This document shows, in pieces, positions 54,197 to 63,309 of a stretch of 64,000 nt of DNA. Below the pieces are notes generated by a model, which saw only the letters and a program-made list of their open reading frames with translations, made no database searches and was not told the DNA's origin. How positions within the stretch are numbered: position 1 is the stretch's first letter; each line of letters starts with the position of its first letter. A program made the position numbers and the translations under genes. The stretch is from an uncultured Oscillospiraceae bacterium (GTDB lineage Bacteria > Bacillota > Clostridia > Oscillospirales > Oscillospiraceae), in the NCBI GenBank assembly GCA_947589545.1, contig CANQBA010000012.1, positions 1 through 64,000 of the forward strand, read 5' to 3'.

Positions 54197-55201
54197 TTGA
54201 AGTCGTTTCTGAACTGGGCCGGTAAGGCTTTCCTTGCCGCGTGTTTCGCGTTTTTGGTGATGACGGGATTTTGCGTGCTTTACGACAATACGCCTGTGCA
54301 TTATCCCAACAGCAGCGGCGCGACGGACTACACATGGGCTCCCCATTTCCTCTATACCGAATTAACAGAGGGGGCTGGACTTGGGCGAACAAATAACGAG
54401 GGGCTCATGAACCCCTATGACTATTCCGACGGGATGGAAATCGACATTCTCGTCATGGGATCGTCCCATATGGAGGCCAAACAGGTGGCCCAGAGCGAAT
54501 CTGTGGCGGGCCGGCTCTCCGCGCTTCTGAGCGGCAAGCATGTTTATAATATCGGCGTTTCCGGGCACGGCTTTACCACCTGCTGTGCCAATTTCGAGGC
54601 GGCGCTGAGGCGCTACCGGCCCTCGGAATACGTGATCATTGAGACGTCCGGCCTGGATTTTTCCGCCGAGTCCCTTAATGCCGTCCTGAACGGAACCGTA
54701 GACGAGATCCCCGACCATTCGACGGGGTTGGTCGGCTTCCTCTCCAAAAATCCGTTTTTAAGACTGGTCTATCATCAGTTGTCCGGATTTACTGGCGGGG
54801 GAAGAAAGATTCTGGAAGATGAAGACGAGGATGATGTCCCTGTAAACGACGGGGAGGAGAGCGCGTTTGACCGGACTTTGATGGATCGGGTGCTGTGCTC
54901 CCTGCGGGAAAGCGCGGCGGCGTACGGGACGAAGATCCTGATTTTTTATCACCCCACCACGCAGATCGACAGGGAAGGGGAGCTGTTGCTGCCCGACGAT
55001 GGCGCCGCCAGAGCGGCGTTTTCCGACCTGTGCGCCAAAAATGACATTATATTCCTCGACATGACCGAACGCTTTCAACGTGAGTATGATGAAAACCATC
55101 TTTTAGCACACGGTTTTTTCAACTCCTCCGTTGGAAACGGACACCTCAACAAATACGGGCATGAAATGATCGCGGATGAAATCTACAAATTGATCGGCTG
55201 A
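54197..55201 (+). CDS. SGNH-type (DltD/AlgX-like) membrane-anchored protein
   Basis: About 334 residues from TTG 54197, which has CGGAGG six bases upstream. An N-terminal anchor (about 8-30) precedes an SGNH-like fold: ILVMGSSHMEAKQV with the block-I Ser, NIGVSGHGF and a C-terminal NGHLNKYGHEMIA with the His. It is followed 15 bases later by an MBOAT gene, the standard pair for O-acylation of surface glycans. This is the second such pair in the window. Confidence 0.8.
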   Translation: MKSFLNWAGKAFLAACFAFLVMTGFCVLYDNTPVHYPNSSGATDYTWAPHFLYTELTEGAGLGRTNNEGLMNPYDYSDGMEIDILVMGSSHMEAKQVAQSESVAGRLSALLSGKHVYNIGVSGHGFTTCCANFEAALRRYRPSEYVIIETSGLDFSAESLNAVLNGTVDEIPDHSTGLVGFLSKNPFLRLVYHQLSGFTGGGRKILEDEDEDDVPVNDGEESAFDRTLMDRVLCSLRESAAAYGTKILIFYHPTTQIDREGELLLPDDGAARAAFSDLCAKNDIIFLDMTERFQREYDENHLLAHGFFNSSVGNGHLNKYGHEMIADEIYKLIG

Positions 55202-55216
55202 TCGGAGGAAACACAA

Positions 55217-56605
55217 ATGTCATTTGCGTCCATCGACTTCCTTATCTTTTTCCTGGCGGTTTTGCTGGGAACGGCGCTGATCCAGAGAGTTGCCGGCGGC
55301 AGGGCCAATCAGGCGTTTTTGCTGGCCGCCAGCTATTTCTTCTACGGATATTGGGATTGGCGCTTCTGCTTTTTGTTGCTGTTCGTCACCGCCGCCGCTT
55401 ATGTGACCGCCAGATTTTCGGGAAAAAGGCTGTTTTTTGCCGCCGGCGTTGTGATTCCCCTGGTCGTTCTGGGATTTTTTAAATATTTTAACTTTTTCCT
55501 CTCCTCCTTTGAAGCGCTGGTGGGCGGGGATATCCGAACGCTCAAAATCATACTCCCGGTGGGCATCTCCTTTTACACCTTCCAGGCGTTGAGCTATGTG
55601 ATCGACGTCAAGCGCGGAAAAATATCCCCCGAACGGGATTTTATCAAGCTGGCGCTGTACATAAGCTTCTTTCCACAGCTGGTGGCCGGCCCTATCGTCA
55701 AGGCGAAGGATTTTCTTCCACAGCTGCATGAGGAGAGAAAAACTACCCTCAAAGGCATCGAATACGGCGTCCAGCTGATGGTCTTTGGGCTCTTTAAGAA
55801 GATAGTCCTGGCCGATCACCTGTCCGTTTTTGTGGACGATGTGTTTTACGCGCCCGCCGCGTACCACTGGACGACGCTGATCCTTGGCGCTGTCTCCTAT
55901 TCGATGCAGATCTATTTTGACTTTTCGGGCTATTCCGATATAGCGATAGGGTGCGCCAAGTGCCTGGGCTATGATTTTATGCCCAATTTCAACATGCCGT
56001 ATATTTCCCGGAACGTCACGGAATTTTGGCGGAGATGGCATATCAGCCTGTCCACCTGGTTGAGGGAGTATCTGTATATCCCCCTGGGCGGCAACAGGAA
56101 GGGAAAGACAAGGCAGTATATCAATCTTTTTATCACCATGCTCCTGGGCGGCTTCTGGCACGGCGCGAGCTGGACATTCGTGTTCTGGGGCGCGCTGAAC
56201 GGGCTGGCGCTGTGTGTGGACAAGCTCCGCAGGAGAGACGGCGAGTCGATCCTGGGGAAAGCGTCGGGCGTCGTACTGACGTACTGCTTTATCACCTTCA
56301 CGTGGATCTTTTTCCGCGCGGATTCCTTTGAAACCGCCTGGGCGGTCATCCGGGGCATCTTTACCGCCCAAACGGGGATCGTACAAAATTTCATGTGGAC
56401 TTACGTTTCCGTCTGCCTCTTAGTGACGGCGTCGGCCTGCGCGGTGGCGCGCGCTCACAAGAGGGGATTGGCGTCGACAAACGGGTACTACCCCGTCGTG
56501 AGCCTTAACAAAGTGGGCGGTTTGACCCTGTTTTTCACGGTCTGCGGCCTGGTGATCGCCCTGGCGTTCACCGGGGAGTCGCCGTTTGTCTATTTCCAGT
56601 TCTGA
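55217..56605 (+). CDS. MBOAT-family O-acyltransferase (AlgI-like)
   Basis: The 462-residue membrane protein has PVGISFYTFQALSYVIDV, FFPQLVAGPIVKAKDFLPQL, YFDFSGYSDIAIG, RRWHISLSTWLREYLYIPLG and the catalytic His in GGFWHGASW. It moves acetyl or similar groups across the membrane for transfer by the SGNH partner. Unlike the copy at 12.5-14.1 kb it has no long homopolymer and is intact. RBS GGAGG precedes ATG 55217. Confidence 0.92.
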   Translation: MSFASIDFLIFFLAVLLGTALIQRVAGGRANQAFLLAASYFFYGYWDWRFCFLLLFVTAAAYVTARFSGKRLFFAAGVVIPLVVLGFFKYFNFFLSSFEALVGGDIRTLKIILPVGISFYTFQALSYVIDVKRGKISPERDFIKLALYISFFPQLVAGPIVKAKDFLPQLHEERKTTLKGIEYGVQLMVFGLFKKIVLADHLSVFVDDVFYAPAAYHWTTLILGAVSYSMQIYFDFSGYSDIAIGCAKCLGYDFMPNFNMPYISRNVTEFWRRWHISLSTWLREYLYIPLGGNRKGKTRQYINLFITMLLGGFWHGASWTFVFWGALNGLALCVDKLRRRDGESILGKASGVVLTYCFITFTWIFFRADSFETAWAVIRGIFTAQTGIVQNFMWTYVSVCLLVTASACAVARAHKRGLASTNGYYPVVSLNKVGGLTLFFTVCGLVIALAFTGESPFVYFQF

Positions 56606-56620
56606 AATGATAGTGATCAA

Positions 56621-56669
56621 AATCACCCGCTCTCATACCCGGCAAAGACCGGAAAGGGAGCGGGTGATT
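56621..56669. terminator. 12-bp stem between convergent genes
   Basis: AATCACCCGCTC (56621-56632) pairs with GAGCGGGTGATT (56658-56669). It ends the MBOAT operon and the leftward SWIM gene. Confidence 0.7.
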
Positions 56670-56692
56670 CGCGGTTTGGGGAGGATGAAGGT

Positions 56693-57199
56693 CTATTCGC
56701 AATCGTCTTCCTCAAAGTCCTCGTCGTCGTCAAAGAGTTCGTCCATGATATAGTCATACTGCCAGTCGGGGAGCATCTGAAGGAGAGAAATCGACAGGTT
56801 GATCAGCTCGTCCTTTGACATCCGCGACAAATACTCCCGGACAGCCTCCTCCTGTTGCAGCTCAGCCTCCTCCTGAAGCTTCTTCTCGAGCTCCATTTCC
56901 GCAAGCCGGCGCTCCAGCTCGACACGGCATCTCTCCGCCTCCTCGGGATGAACGGCAAAATAGAGCGCGATCATGTGCTTGCATATGCGCGAGCGCCCCG
57001 CGGCAAACGGGCAGTCACAGGAGGATCTTTTCGGGCGCTCAAGGTCGATGGAGACGCGATATTCCGCCTCGCCGCTGCCCCGGACGGCGCCGGCCCAGCT
57101 GGCCAAACCGGTTTTCTTTACGGAGGTCACCCTGTTTTCCGTGTAATAAGCGTACCCGCGCTGGCGGGATTGCTCTCTGGCGATTGAAAGCAAGCTCAT
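56693..57199 (-). CDS. SWIM zinc-finger protein
   Basis: About 168 residues from ATG 57199, which follows GAGGTG. ATG is preferred to the GTG at 57208. The SWIM motif CxCx(n)CxH is present as SCDCPF to ICKHMIA near residues 60-75. A charged helical region and a very acidic C-terminus (DDDEDFEEDD) follow. SWIM domains bind DNA or proteins. The function of this small form is unknown. Confidence 0.82.
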   Translation of the reverse strand: MSLLSIAREQSRQRGYAYYTENRVTSVKKTGLASWAGAVRGSGEAEYRVSIDLERPKRSSCDCPFAAGRSRICKHMIALYFAVHPEEAERCRVELERRLAEMELEKKLQEEAELQQEEAVREYLSRMSKDELINLSISLLQMLPDWQYDYIMDELFDDDEDFEEDDCE

Positions 57200-57649
57200 T
57201 TTCAGCACCTCTATGTCTTCTGATTGTAAAAAACAATGCGATTTCGAGCGTCCGGTTTTCCCGTGATGTTATCTGTTGGCTGGCTGAGCAGCTTCCCCTA
57301 TCAATTATACCCGCAACGCCCCTGAATGTAAAGGGCAGAACGCGGGTGAAATTTAATGGTGCACCGTGACCTCGGCAAGGTGAGGGAGGCAGATGGAATC
57401 GAAGCGGTTGAGGAGACCGCAGGGGTTTCGAGTTTTTCGGAGATGTACCGGCAATCTTGGCCAAGTCACACATTCCCCGCAAGAATTGCGCGGCGATCAT
57501 TTGAGCATCAGCTGACATATCAGGAGTGTTCGTCAAATGGTTTGGCAATTGCGCGAAAAAACTAACAGCTTTTTTTGACGCTTTCACGGCCCTGTTTTTG
57601 CAAAAACGGCATAAATGTGTGGAAAATCGCGTAAATCGCGCGGTTTTTA
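57200..57649. other. Gap of about 450 bp without a convincing gene
   Basis: Open frames exist on both strands, but none has a ribosome site, recognisable motif or normal composition. The right end is AT-rich and leads into the promoter at 57650. Confidence 0.4.
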
Positions 57650-57678
57650 TTGACAATTTTTGCAACGGCTGGTACAAT
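57650..57678 (+). promoter_or_regulatory. Promoter for the lipoprotein gene
   Basis: A perfect TTGACA (57650-57655) and TACAAT (57673-57678) are 17 bases apart. The start codon lies 62 bases downstream with AGAGGG before it. Confidence 0.85.
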
Positions 57679-57740
57679 GGAAAAGAAAATGACTTACTTT
57701 TTCAAAGTGGTCAAATATTTCAGGAAAGAGGGAAATAACA

Positions 57741-58313
57741 ATGAAAAAAGGTTTGAAAATCTGTATTGCTTTGATGCTGATACTGACGGTGGCGCTGACC
57801 GGGTGCGGGCTGTTCTCCGGCGGCAGCTCCGACAAAGGCAGCGGGAAGACCGAGGCCATAAGCCTGCTTGACGGGCAAAAAACCTACAAACTGCCCGACG
57901 TGGACTACGACACCCTGTATCTGTGCCAGATGGACGTGAATCCCGATGACGAGAATTCTCTTCTCTCTGAGTTCCTGGAGTTCGGCATCCAGAAGGAGTA
58001 CCACCTCACCTACGCCAAGGACAGCAAGGCCGTCCGGCAGGACGATATCTACATCTGCGACACCGCCGAGAACGCTAAGGCCATGTACGACGCCCTTATG
58101 GAGATGGGCGGCGAGGGCATGAACTTCGGGATCTACGAGGGCGACCCCTCTATGATCGTTCTCGTCTTCGATCAGGAGATGGTGGAGGGCACCATCCTCC
58201 AGTTCGCCGGGTACGGCATCGGCCTTGACGCCGACGCCGACGCCGCCACCTACGCCCAGTTCGACGCGGATATCTACAGCGGCTATCTCATCGACGTCGT
58301 GGCCGCAGAGTAA
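57741..58313 (+). CDS. Small predicted lipoprotein
   Basis: The 190-residue protein has a lipoprotein signal (MKKGLKICIALMLILTVALTG then Cys 22, lipobox LTGC). A Gly/Ser linker and an acidic globular domain of about 140 residues follow, which I do not recognise. It has its own strong promoter and a weak hairpin (58331-58358) after the stop. It precedes an ABC-exporter operon and may be a surface partner, but this is only positional. Confidence 0.75.
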   Translation: MKKGLKICIALMLILTVALTGCGLFSGGSSDKGSGKTEAISLLDGQKTYKLPDVDYDTLYLCQMDVNPDDENSLLSEFLEFGIQKEYHLTYAKDSKAVRQDDIYICDTAENAKAMYDALMEMGGEGMNFGIYEGDPSMIVLVFDQEMVEGTILQFAGYGIGLDADADAATYAQFDADIYSGYLIDVVAAE

Positions 58314-58379
58314 GTGTCAGTCAAAGCCATAAAGTGCCGCCTCCCTATGCGGTGCTTTCCTTTCGGGGGGAAGTGAACC

Positions 58380-60134
58380 ATGAAAATAAAGAAAAGAGAG
58401 CGAAACCCGGAGGTCAGCTGGAAAAGCGTCTTCCAGGTGGTCAAACGCTCCAAACTGCCCTGGCTCTGGGTGGCGCTGGCCTTCGGGGTGAACCTCATCC
58501 AGACGGAGCTTCTTGTCCGCATCCCCACGTCCACCTCGGCGCTGTTGGGCGGGAGCCTGGAGGCCTCGGCCCTTCGGGACACCATCTTCTACTACGTGTC
58601 CTACGCCATCGTGCTGACGATCTGGAACCTGCTCTTTGCCCAGGCGTCGTGCCTGGCGGTGAAGCGGGCCCGCGACAACCTGTGGGGGAAGATGCTCCGG
58701 GTGCATATGTCCTTCTACGACGGCAACGACCCGGCGGAGCTGATGAGCGCCGTCAACAGCGATATCTCCTACGGCATCGACCAGACCACGTACCTGATGA
58801 TCTACCTGATCCCGGAGCTTTACTACGTCTACCGGGCCACCAGAACCATCGGCAACTATCACTGGCTGCTGGTGGTGGGCATCGTGGTCTTTGTGCCCAT
58901 CAAATATGTCTACTCCGTCATCGTGGGCAAGATCTTCTACAAGGCGGAGGCCGGGATCTATGAGGAGATCGGCGGCCTCACCGGGTATCTTGCCGAGCGC
59001 GTGCGGAATTTGCCCCTCATCAAGACCTTCACCAATGAAAAGCGCGAGCGGGAGAACGGACGCAGGACCGTGGACAGGCTGGTGAGGGCCAACATGAAGG
59101 AGGTCAAGGTGGGCGCCGCCTCCTCGGCCATGATCCAGGTCATCGACTTTGTCCAGCAGTTCCTGCTGATCGTCCTGGGCGTGGTGCTTCTCCAGCAGAA
59201 GAAGATCACCATGACCCAGTGGGTGGCGTTCTTCCTCTTCAGCCAGGAGCTGACCAACACCATGTCCCACGTGGTCAACGAGTGGCTGGCCATCAAGATG
59301 GTGAAGGCGTCCCTCTGCCGGGCGGCGAAAATTTACGATGCCCCGGAGGAGGATCTGGAGGCCCCCGGCGACGAGCCCATCCCGGAGACGGGACGGGACG
59401 TTGCCTTTGACTCCGTCACCTTCGCCTACGGCGACAAGCCGGCCCTCAGAGACGTGTCCTTTACCGTGCCGGAGGGCCAGACCGTGGCCATCGTGGGGCT
59501 GTGCGGCAGCGGAAAAACCACGTCCTTAAACCTTCTGGAGCGCTTCTACCGCCCGGACGGCGGGCAGATCACCATGGGCGGCGTGAACATCGGCAGGATG
59601 CCCCTGGATAAGTACCGGCGGTGCTTCTCCTACGTCCAGCAGCGCCCTGAGATCTTCAGCGGCACCGTGCGGGAGGCCCTGACCTACGGCGTGGGCCGGG
59701 AGGTAACGGACGGGGAGCTCATGGAGGCCGCCCGGATCACCGGGATAGCCGACTATATCGAAAAACAGCCCCAGGGGCTGGATACACCCATTGCGCCCTC
59801 CGGCGGATCCCTGTCCGGCGGGCAGATCCAGCGGCTGGTGCTGGCCCGGGAGTTCCTGCGGGGCGCGGACGTGCTGCTGCTGGACGAGCCCACCTCGGCG
59901 CTGGACGCCCAGACGGCCAGGGGCGTTCAGGACGCGGTGCTCAATACCTTCTCCGGCAAGACCATCATCATGGTCACCCACGACCTGAACCTCACCCGCA
60001 GTGTGGATAAGATCGTTGTCCTGGAGGACGGGGAGCTGGTGGGCCAGGGGACCTACGACAGCCTTATGGCCGCCTGCCCGCTGTTTGGCGAGATGGTGGC
60101 CGCCCAGGCCAGAGAGAGGGAGGCGGAGGCATGA
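58380..60134 (+). CDS. ABC exporter half-transporter (membrane domain plus ATPase), subunit 1
   Basis: The 584-residue protein has six membrane spans (about 20-320) and an ATPase domain with Walker A (GLCGSGKTTS), signature (LSGGQIQRL), Walker B (VLLLDEPTSALD) and an H-loop His (VTHDLN). All nucleotide-binding motifs are intact, unlike the exporters at 2.4-6.0 and 48 kb. It overlaps subunit 2 by four bases, so the two probably form a heterodimer. Confidence 0.9.
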   Translation: MKIKKRERNPEVSWKSVFQVVKRSKLPWLWVALAFGVNLIQTELLVRIPTSTSALLGGSLEASALRDTIFYYVSYAIVLTIWNLLFAQASCLAVKRARDNLWGKMLRVHMSFYDGNDPAELMSAVNSDISYGIDQTTYLMIYLIPELYYVYRATRTIGNYHWLLVVGIVVFVPIKYVYSVIVGKIFYKAEAGIYEEIGGLTGYLAERVRNLPLIKTFTNEKRERENGRRTVDRLVRANMKEVKVGAASSAMIQVIDFVQQFLLIVLGVVLLQQKKITMTQWVAFFLFSQELTNTMSHVVNEWLAIKMVKASLCRAAKIYDAPEEDLEAPGDEPIPETGRDVAFDSVTFAYGDKPALRDVSFTVPEGQTVAIVGLCGSGKTTSLNLLERFYRPDGGQITMGGVNIGRMPLDKYRRCFSYVQQRPEIFSGTVREALTYGVGREVTDGELMEAARITGIADYIEKQPQGLDTPIAPSGGSLSGGQIQRLVLAREFLRGADVLLLDEPTSALDAQTARGVQDAVLNTFSGKTIIMVTHDLNLTRSVDKIVVLEDGELVGQGTYDSLMAACPLFGEMVAAQAREREAEA

Positions 60135-61840
60135 AGGCCATCAAACGCTACGTCAATATCTTCCGGGGCGTGAGACTGCCCTGGATCTCCATGCTCGTGC
60201 TCCTGACCGTGTCGGTGATCGAGGTGACCCTGGGACTTGCCAGCGTAGAGCTGACGGCGTCGATCATCGACGCCAGCCAGAGCGCCATAGACGGGCAGAG
60301 GCTTGTCCGGTACGCTGTGAACCTGGGCCTCACCGTGATCGCCACGGTGCTGGAGACCTACTACGGCGGCCTGGTGGATCAGAAGATCGGCGCGGGTGTG
60401 CGCGTGAAGATCTGGGACAAGCTGATGCGCCTGCCCCTGTGCTACTACGACACCGAGAGCGCCAACGACCTGGTGAGCCGTGTCACGTCGGATCCCAGCT
60501 CCGCCAGCACCTACATCACCGTGGGCATCAGCTGCATCACCACGGTCTACGCCACGGTGACGGCCTTCACACAGCTATTCAAGTTCCACACCGGCCTTGC
60601 CACATGGTCGCTGCTGATCATCCCGGCCACCGTCGGCATCGGCGCCATCTATTCCTTCCTCTCCTACCACTCCTCCCTCCTGGGGGCCAGGGCCTACGCC
60701 AAGACCACCGGCTACATGACGGAGCACGTGCACAACCTGCGGCTCATCCGGGCCCTGGGAACCGAGGGGTACGAGAAGCGCAAGTCAAGCGCCATCTTCA
60801 AGCGTCAGTACTGGACGGATCTTTACTCCCAGAGCACCGTTGGCTACATCGCCATCAGCATCCAGATCCTCGGGTGCATGGCCCTGGGCATCTCCTTTGT
60901 GGCCGGCGGCAAGATGGTGAACGACGGGACGCTGAGCGTGGGGACGCTGATCATATTCTACGGCTTCTCGTCCATGGTGTCCATCCACCTGTCCAACCTC
61001 TTCATGGCCTTCGGCTCCATCATCGGCGCCAACGGCGCTCTGAAGAAGGTGTCCCAGCTGCTGGAGCAGGCGGACGAGACGGGCGGCGGCCAGGCCGTTG
61101 ACGGCGAGGAGGACATCGTTCTGGAGAACGTCTCCTTCGCCTATAAGGACGTGCCGGTGCTGTCCGACATCTCCTGCCGTCTGCCCCGGGGCAAGGTGAC
61201 GGCCATCGTAGGCACCAACGGCGCGGGCAAATCCACCCTCATGAAGCTGTTGGAGCGGATGTACAAGCCGGACAGCGGCCGCATCCTCTTCGGGAATCGG
61301 AACGTGGAGGAGTTCAGCCTGGAATCCTGGCGGCGGACGCTGGCCATCGTGGCCCAGGACACGCCGCTCATGTCCGGAACCGTGCGGGAGAACCTGACCT
61401 ACGGCCTGAACCGGGAGGTGGAGGACGGGGAGCTTTTGGAGGCCGCGAGGCTTGCCAACGCCTACGACTTCATCACGGAGACCCCGGGCGGCCTGGACGC
61501 GGATGTGGGCCCCGGCGGTACCAATTTCTCCGGCGGACAGCGCCAGTGTCTGGCCATCGCCAGGGCCATCGTCCGCTCGCCCCGGTATCTCTTACTTGAC
61601 GAGGCCACCAGCAACCTGGACGCCAAGTGCGAGGACGAGGTATCCACCGCGCTGGACCGTCTGATGGAGGGCCGCACCACCGTCATGATCGCCCACAGCT
61701 TCCGGGCCACCCTGGCCGCGGATCAGGTCATCGTCATGGACAACGGCCATATCGTGGGCATGGGCACGCCGGAGGAGCTTTTACGGACCAACGCCTATTA
61801 TCAAACCTTCGCCCGTCGCGGCGAAAAGGAGGCAGTATGA
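60131..61840 (+). CDS. ABC exporter half-transporter, subunit 2
   Basis: The 569-residue protein has an N-terminal membrane domain and an ATPase with Walker A (GTNGAGKST), signature (FSGGQRQCL), Walker B (YLLLDEATSNLD) and H-loop (IAHSFRA). It is a paralog of subunit 1. Substrate is unknown. The following chaperone-like and thiol-redox genes suggest a peptide or a redox-sensitive substrate, which is inference. Confidence 0.9.
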   Translation: MKAIKRYVNIFRGVRLPWISMLVLLTVSVIEVTLGLASVELTASIIDASQSAIDGQRLVRYAVNLGLTVIATVLETYYGGLVDQKIGAGVRVKIWDKLMRLPLCYYDTESANDLVSRVTSDPSSASTYITVGISCITTVYATVTAFTQLFKFHTGLATWSLLIIPATVGIGAIYSFLSYHSSLLGARAYAKTTGYMTEHVHNLRLIRALGTEGYEKRKSSAIFKRQYWTDLYSQSTVGYIAISIQILGCMALGISFVAGGKMVNDGTLSVGTLIIFYGFSSMVSIHLSNLFMAFGSIIGANGALKKVSQLLEQADETGGGQAVDGEEDIVLENVSFAYKDVPVLSDISCRLPRGKVTAIVGTNGAGKSTLMKLLERMYKPDSGRILFGNRNVEEFSLESWRRTLAIVAQDTPLMSGTVRENLTYGLNREVEDGELLEAARLANAYDFITETPGGLDADVGPGGTNFSGGQRQCLAIARAIVRSPRYLLLDEATSNLDAKCEDEVSTALDRLMEGRTTVMIAHSFRATLAADQVIVMDNGHIVGMGTPEELLRTNAYYQTFARRGEKEAV

Positions 61841-62709
61841 TGAAAACGAAAGTGACAAAGCTCCTGGACGTGGAGCTCATCCCCACGCCGGAGGATATCC
61901 CGGACTGGCATGTGGACGAGGCCGCCGTGGACGGACTTCTCAGCACCCTGGCCCTTCAGCACGCCACGGAGTCGGAGGCTTCGGAGGCCCGGACAGGGGA
62001 CACGGTCTTCTGCACCGCCGAGGGGAAATACGCCGATCGAACCGTCCTCATTTATCCGGGCCGGAGCATGCCCGGAGCGGAGGCGGCGGAGAAGGCCGTT
62101 CTCGGCGCCGCCCCCGGCGGCACGGTCAGGACTGAGCTGGGCGGCGCGCCCGCCGTCCTGACGGTGAAAAAGATCGTCCGCCGCGCCCCCGCCAGGATCG
62201 ACGATGAGCTCATCCGGGGCCAGCAGATCGACGGCGTGGACACCGTGGAGGGCTACCGGGTATACATCAAAGACAAGACCGAGGAGCAAAACCGCTCCCT
62301 CTCCGCCAAGCACCTGTCCGCGGCGCTCCGGGAGGAGCTGATTGCCGGAAGCGAATATGACGTGGACGAGGCGGAGCAGGAGGCCTGGACGGAAAACGCC
62401 GCTCAGGAGATGCTGAAAATGTACGAGGCGGAGGGCATCGACCCCCACGTCCCTGAGGAGGGTACGGACTTTTTGACGGACGAGGAGGTTTTGGATAACT
62501 TCAAAACCCAGCTCCGCCCGCAGTTTTTAGCCCTGGCCGTGAGCCGCGCCTTCTGTGAGGAACGCGGCGTCGCCTTCGAGGAGGAGGATCGGAAGTTCTA
62601 CGCCGACAACGGCGTCACCGGCGAGCAGGCGGAGGACAGCTTCTTGGACTCCAAAATGTGGGAAATTCTTTACGACATCGCGCTGGAGAGATTGGAGGGA
62701 GCGAAATGA
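61837..62709 (+). CDS. Trigger-factor-like chaperone/peptidyl-prolyl isomerase-related protein
   Basis: About 290 residues from ATG 61837, which follows AAGGAGG. The N-terminal half resembles an FKBP-like core (GDTVFCTAEGKYAD, then PGRSMPGAEAAEKAVLG). The C-terminal half is the helical substrate-binding domain of trigger factor (RAFCEERG, DRKFYADNGVTGEQAEDSF). The ribosome-binding domain is absent. It may act as a cytosolic chaperone for the exporter's substrate. It overlaps the upstream and downstream genes by four bases each. Confidence 0.75.
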   Translation: MMKTKVTKLLDVELIPTPEDIPDWHVDEAAVDGLLSTLALQHATESEASEARTGDTVFCTAEGKYADRTVLIYPGRSMPGAEAAEKAVLGAAPGGTVRTELGGAPAVLTVKKIVRRAPARIDDELIRGQQIDGVDTVEGYRVYIKDKTEEQNRSLSAKHLSAALREELIAGSEYDVDEAEQEAWTENAAQEMLKMYEAEGIDPHVPEEGTDFLTDEEVLDNFKTQLRPQFLALAVSRAFCEERGVAFEEEDRKFYADNGVTGEQAEDSFLDSKMWEILYDIALERLEGAK

Positions 62710-63020
62710 TCCAGGAGGCAACAGCCAAGACCTTTGACAGTCTCATCGACACCGAATACGCCGTGGTGGACTGCTACGGCGACTTCTGCGGGGCCTGCGT
62801 CATGCTGGAGCCCGTCTATCAGGAGGCCGCCGCGGATCTGGCGGGGATTCGCTTTGTGGAGATCAACATCACCCATGAGTGGGACGTCGCCGAGCGCTTC
62901 GGCATCGACGCCATGCCCACATTGCTCTTTTTCCGGAACAGCAAAGAGGTACACCGCATCGAGGGGAGCATGAACCGGGAGGAGCTGAACCGGCAAATCG
63001 CGGTCATGCTCTATGAATAA
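62706..63020 (+). CDS. Thioredoxin-family protein
   Basis: The 104-residue protein has the thioredoxin fold marks: FCGACVMLEP with active site CGAC near residue 28-31 and the cis-Pro in IDAMPTLLFF. The CGAC motif differs from the usual CGPC. It is translationally coupled to the trigger-factor-like gene and followed by the FTR-like gene, which may reduce it. Confidence 0.9.
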   Translation: MIQEATAKTFDSLIDTEYAVVDCYGDFCGACVMLEPVYQEAAADLAGIRFVEINITHEWDVAERFGIDAMPTLLFFRNSKEVHRIEGSMNREELNRQIAVMLYE

Positions 63021-63032
63021 GGAGGCGCGGTC

Positions 63033-63233
63033 ATGGGAAGGATCCGTGTGAATGAAGACCAGGAGGTAGTGCGCAAGATCCGCGAGGGCCTGAAGGCCAC
63101 CGGCGGCTACTGCCCCTGCCGCACCGAGCGCAAGCCCGAATATAAGTGTGTCTGCCAGGAGTTCAAGGCACAGTGCGCCGACCCGGACTTTGAGGGCTAC
63201 TGCCACTGCAAGCTGTACTACAAGGAAAAGTGA
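63033..63233 (+). CDS. Ferredoxin:thioredoxin reductase-like small protein
   Basis: The 66-residue protein has GGYCPCR, KCVCQEF and GYCHCKLYY, the paired-Cys pattern of the catalytic subunit of ferredoxin:thioredoxin reductase. In that family these residues bind a 4Fe-4S cluster and an active-site disulfide. It would reduce the thioredoxin encoded directly before it with electrons from ferredoxin, fitting an anaerobe. RBS GGAGG precedes ATG 63033. Confidence 0.85.
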   Translation: MGRIRVNEDQEVVRKIREGLKATGGYCPCRTERKPEYKCVCQEFKAQCADPDFEGYCHCKLYYKEK

Positions 63234-63246
63234 CCTGACTTATACT

Positions 63247-63284
63247 AACGACGCCTCCCGGACAGCCGGGAGGCGTCGTTTTAT
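63247..63284. terminator. Perfect 15-bp stem-loop terminator
   Basis: Arms 63247-63261 and 63266-63280 pair perfectly around ACAG, followed by T-rich bases. It closes the ABC/thioredoxin operon and probably also the leftward GH32-like gene. Confidence 0.85.
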
Positions 63285-63309
63285 GCTTACTTCTTTTCCT
63301 TTTTGAAGA

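Noticed and set aside
57039..57677. 212-codon minus-strand open frame upstream of the lipoprotein gene
   Set aside because: It overlaps the SWIM gene and crosses the strong promoter at 57650. No family motif or ribosome site was recognised.
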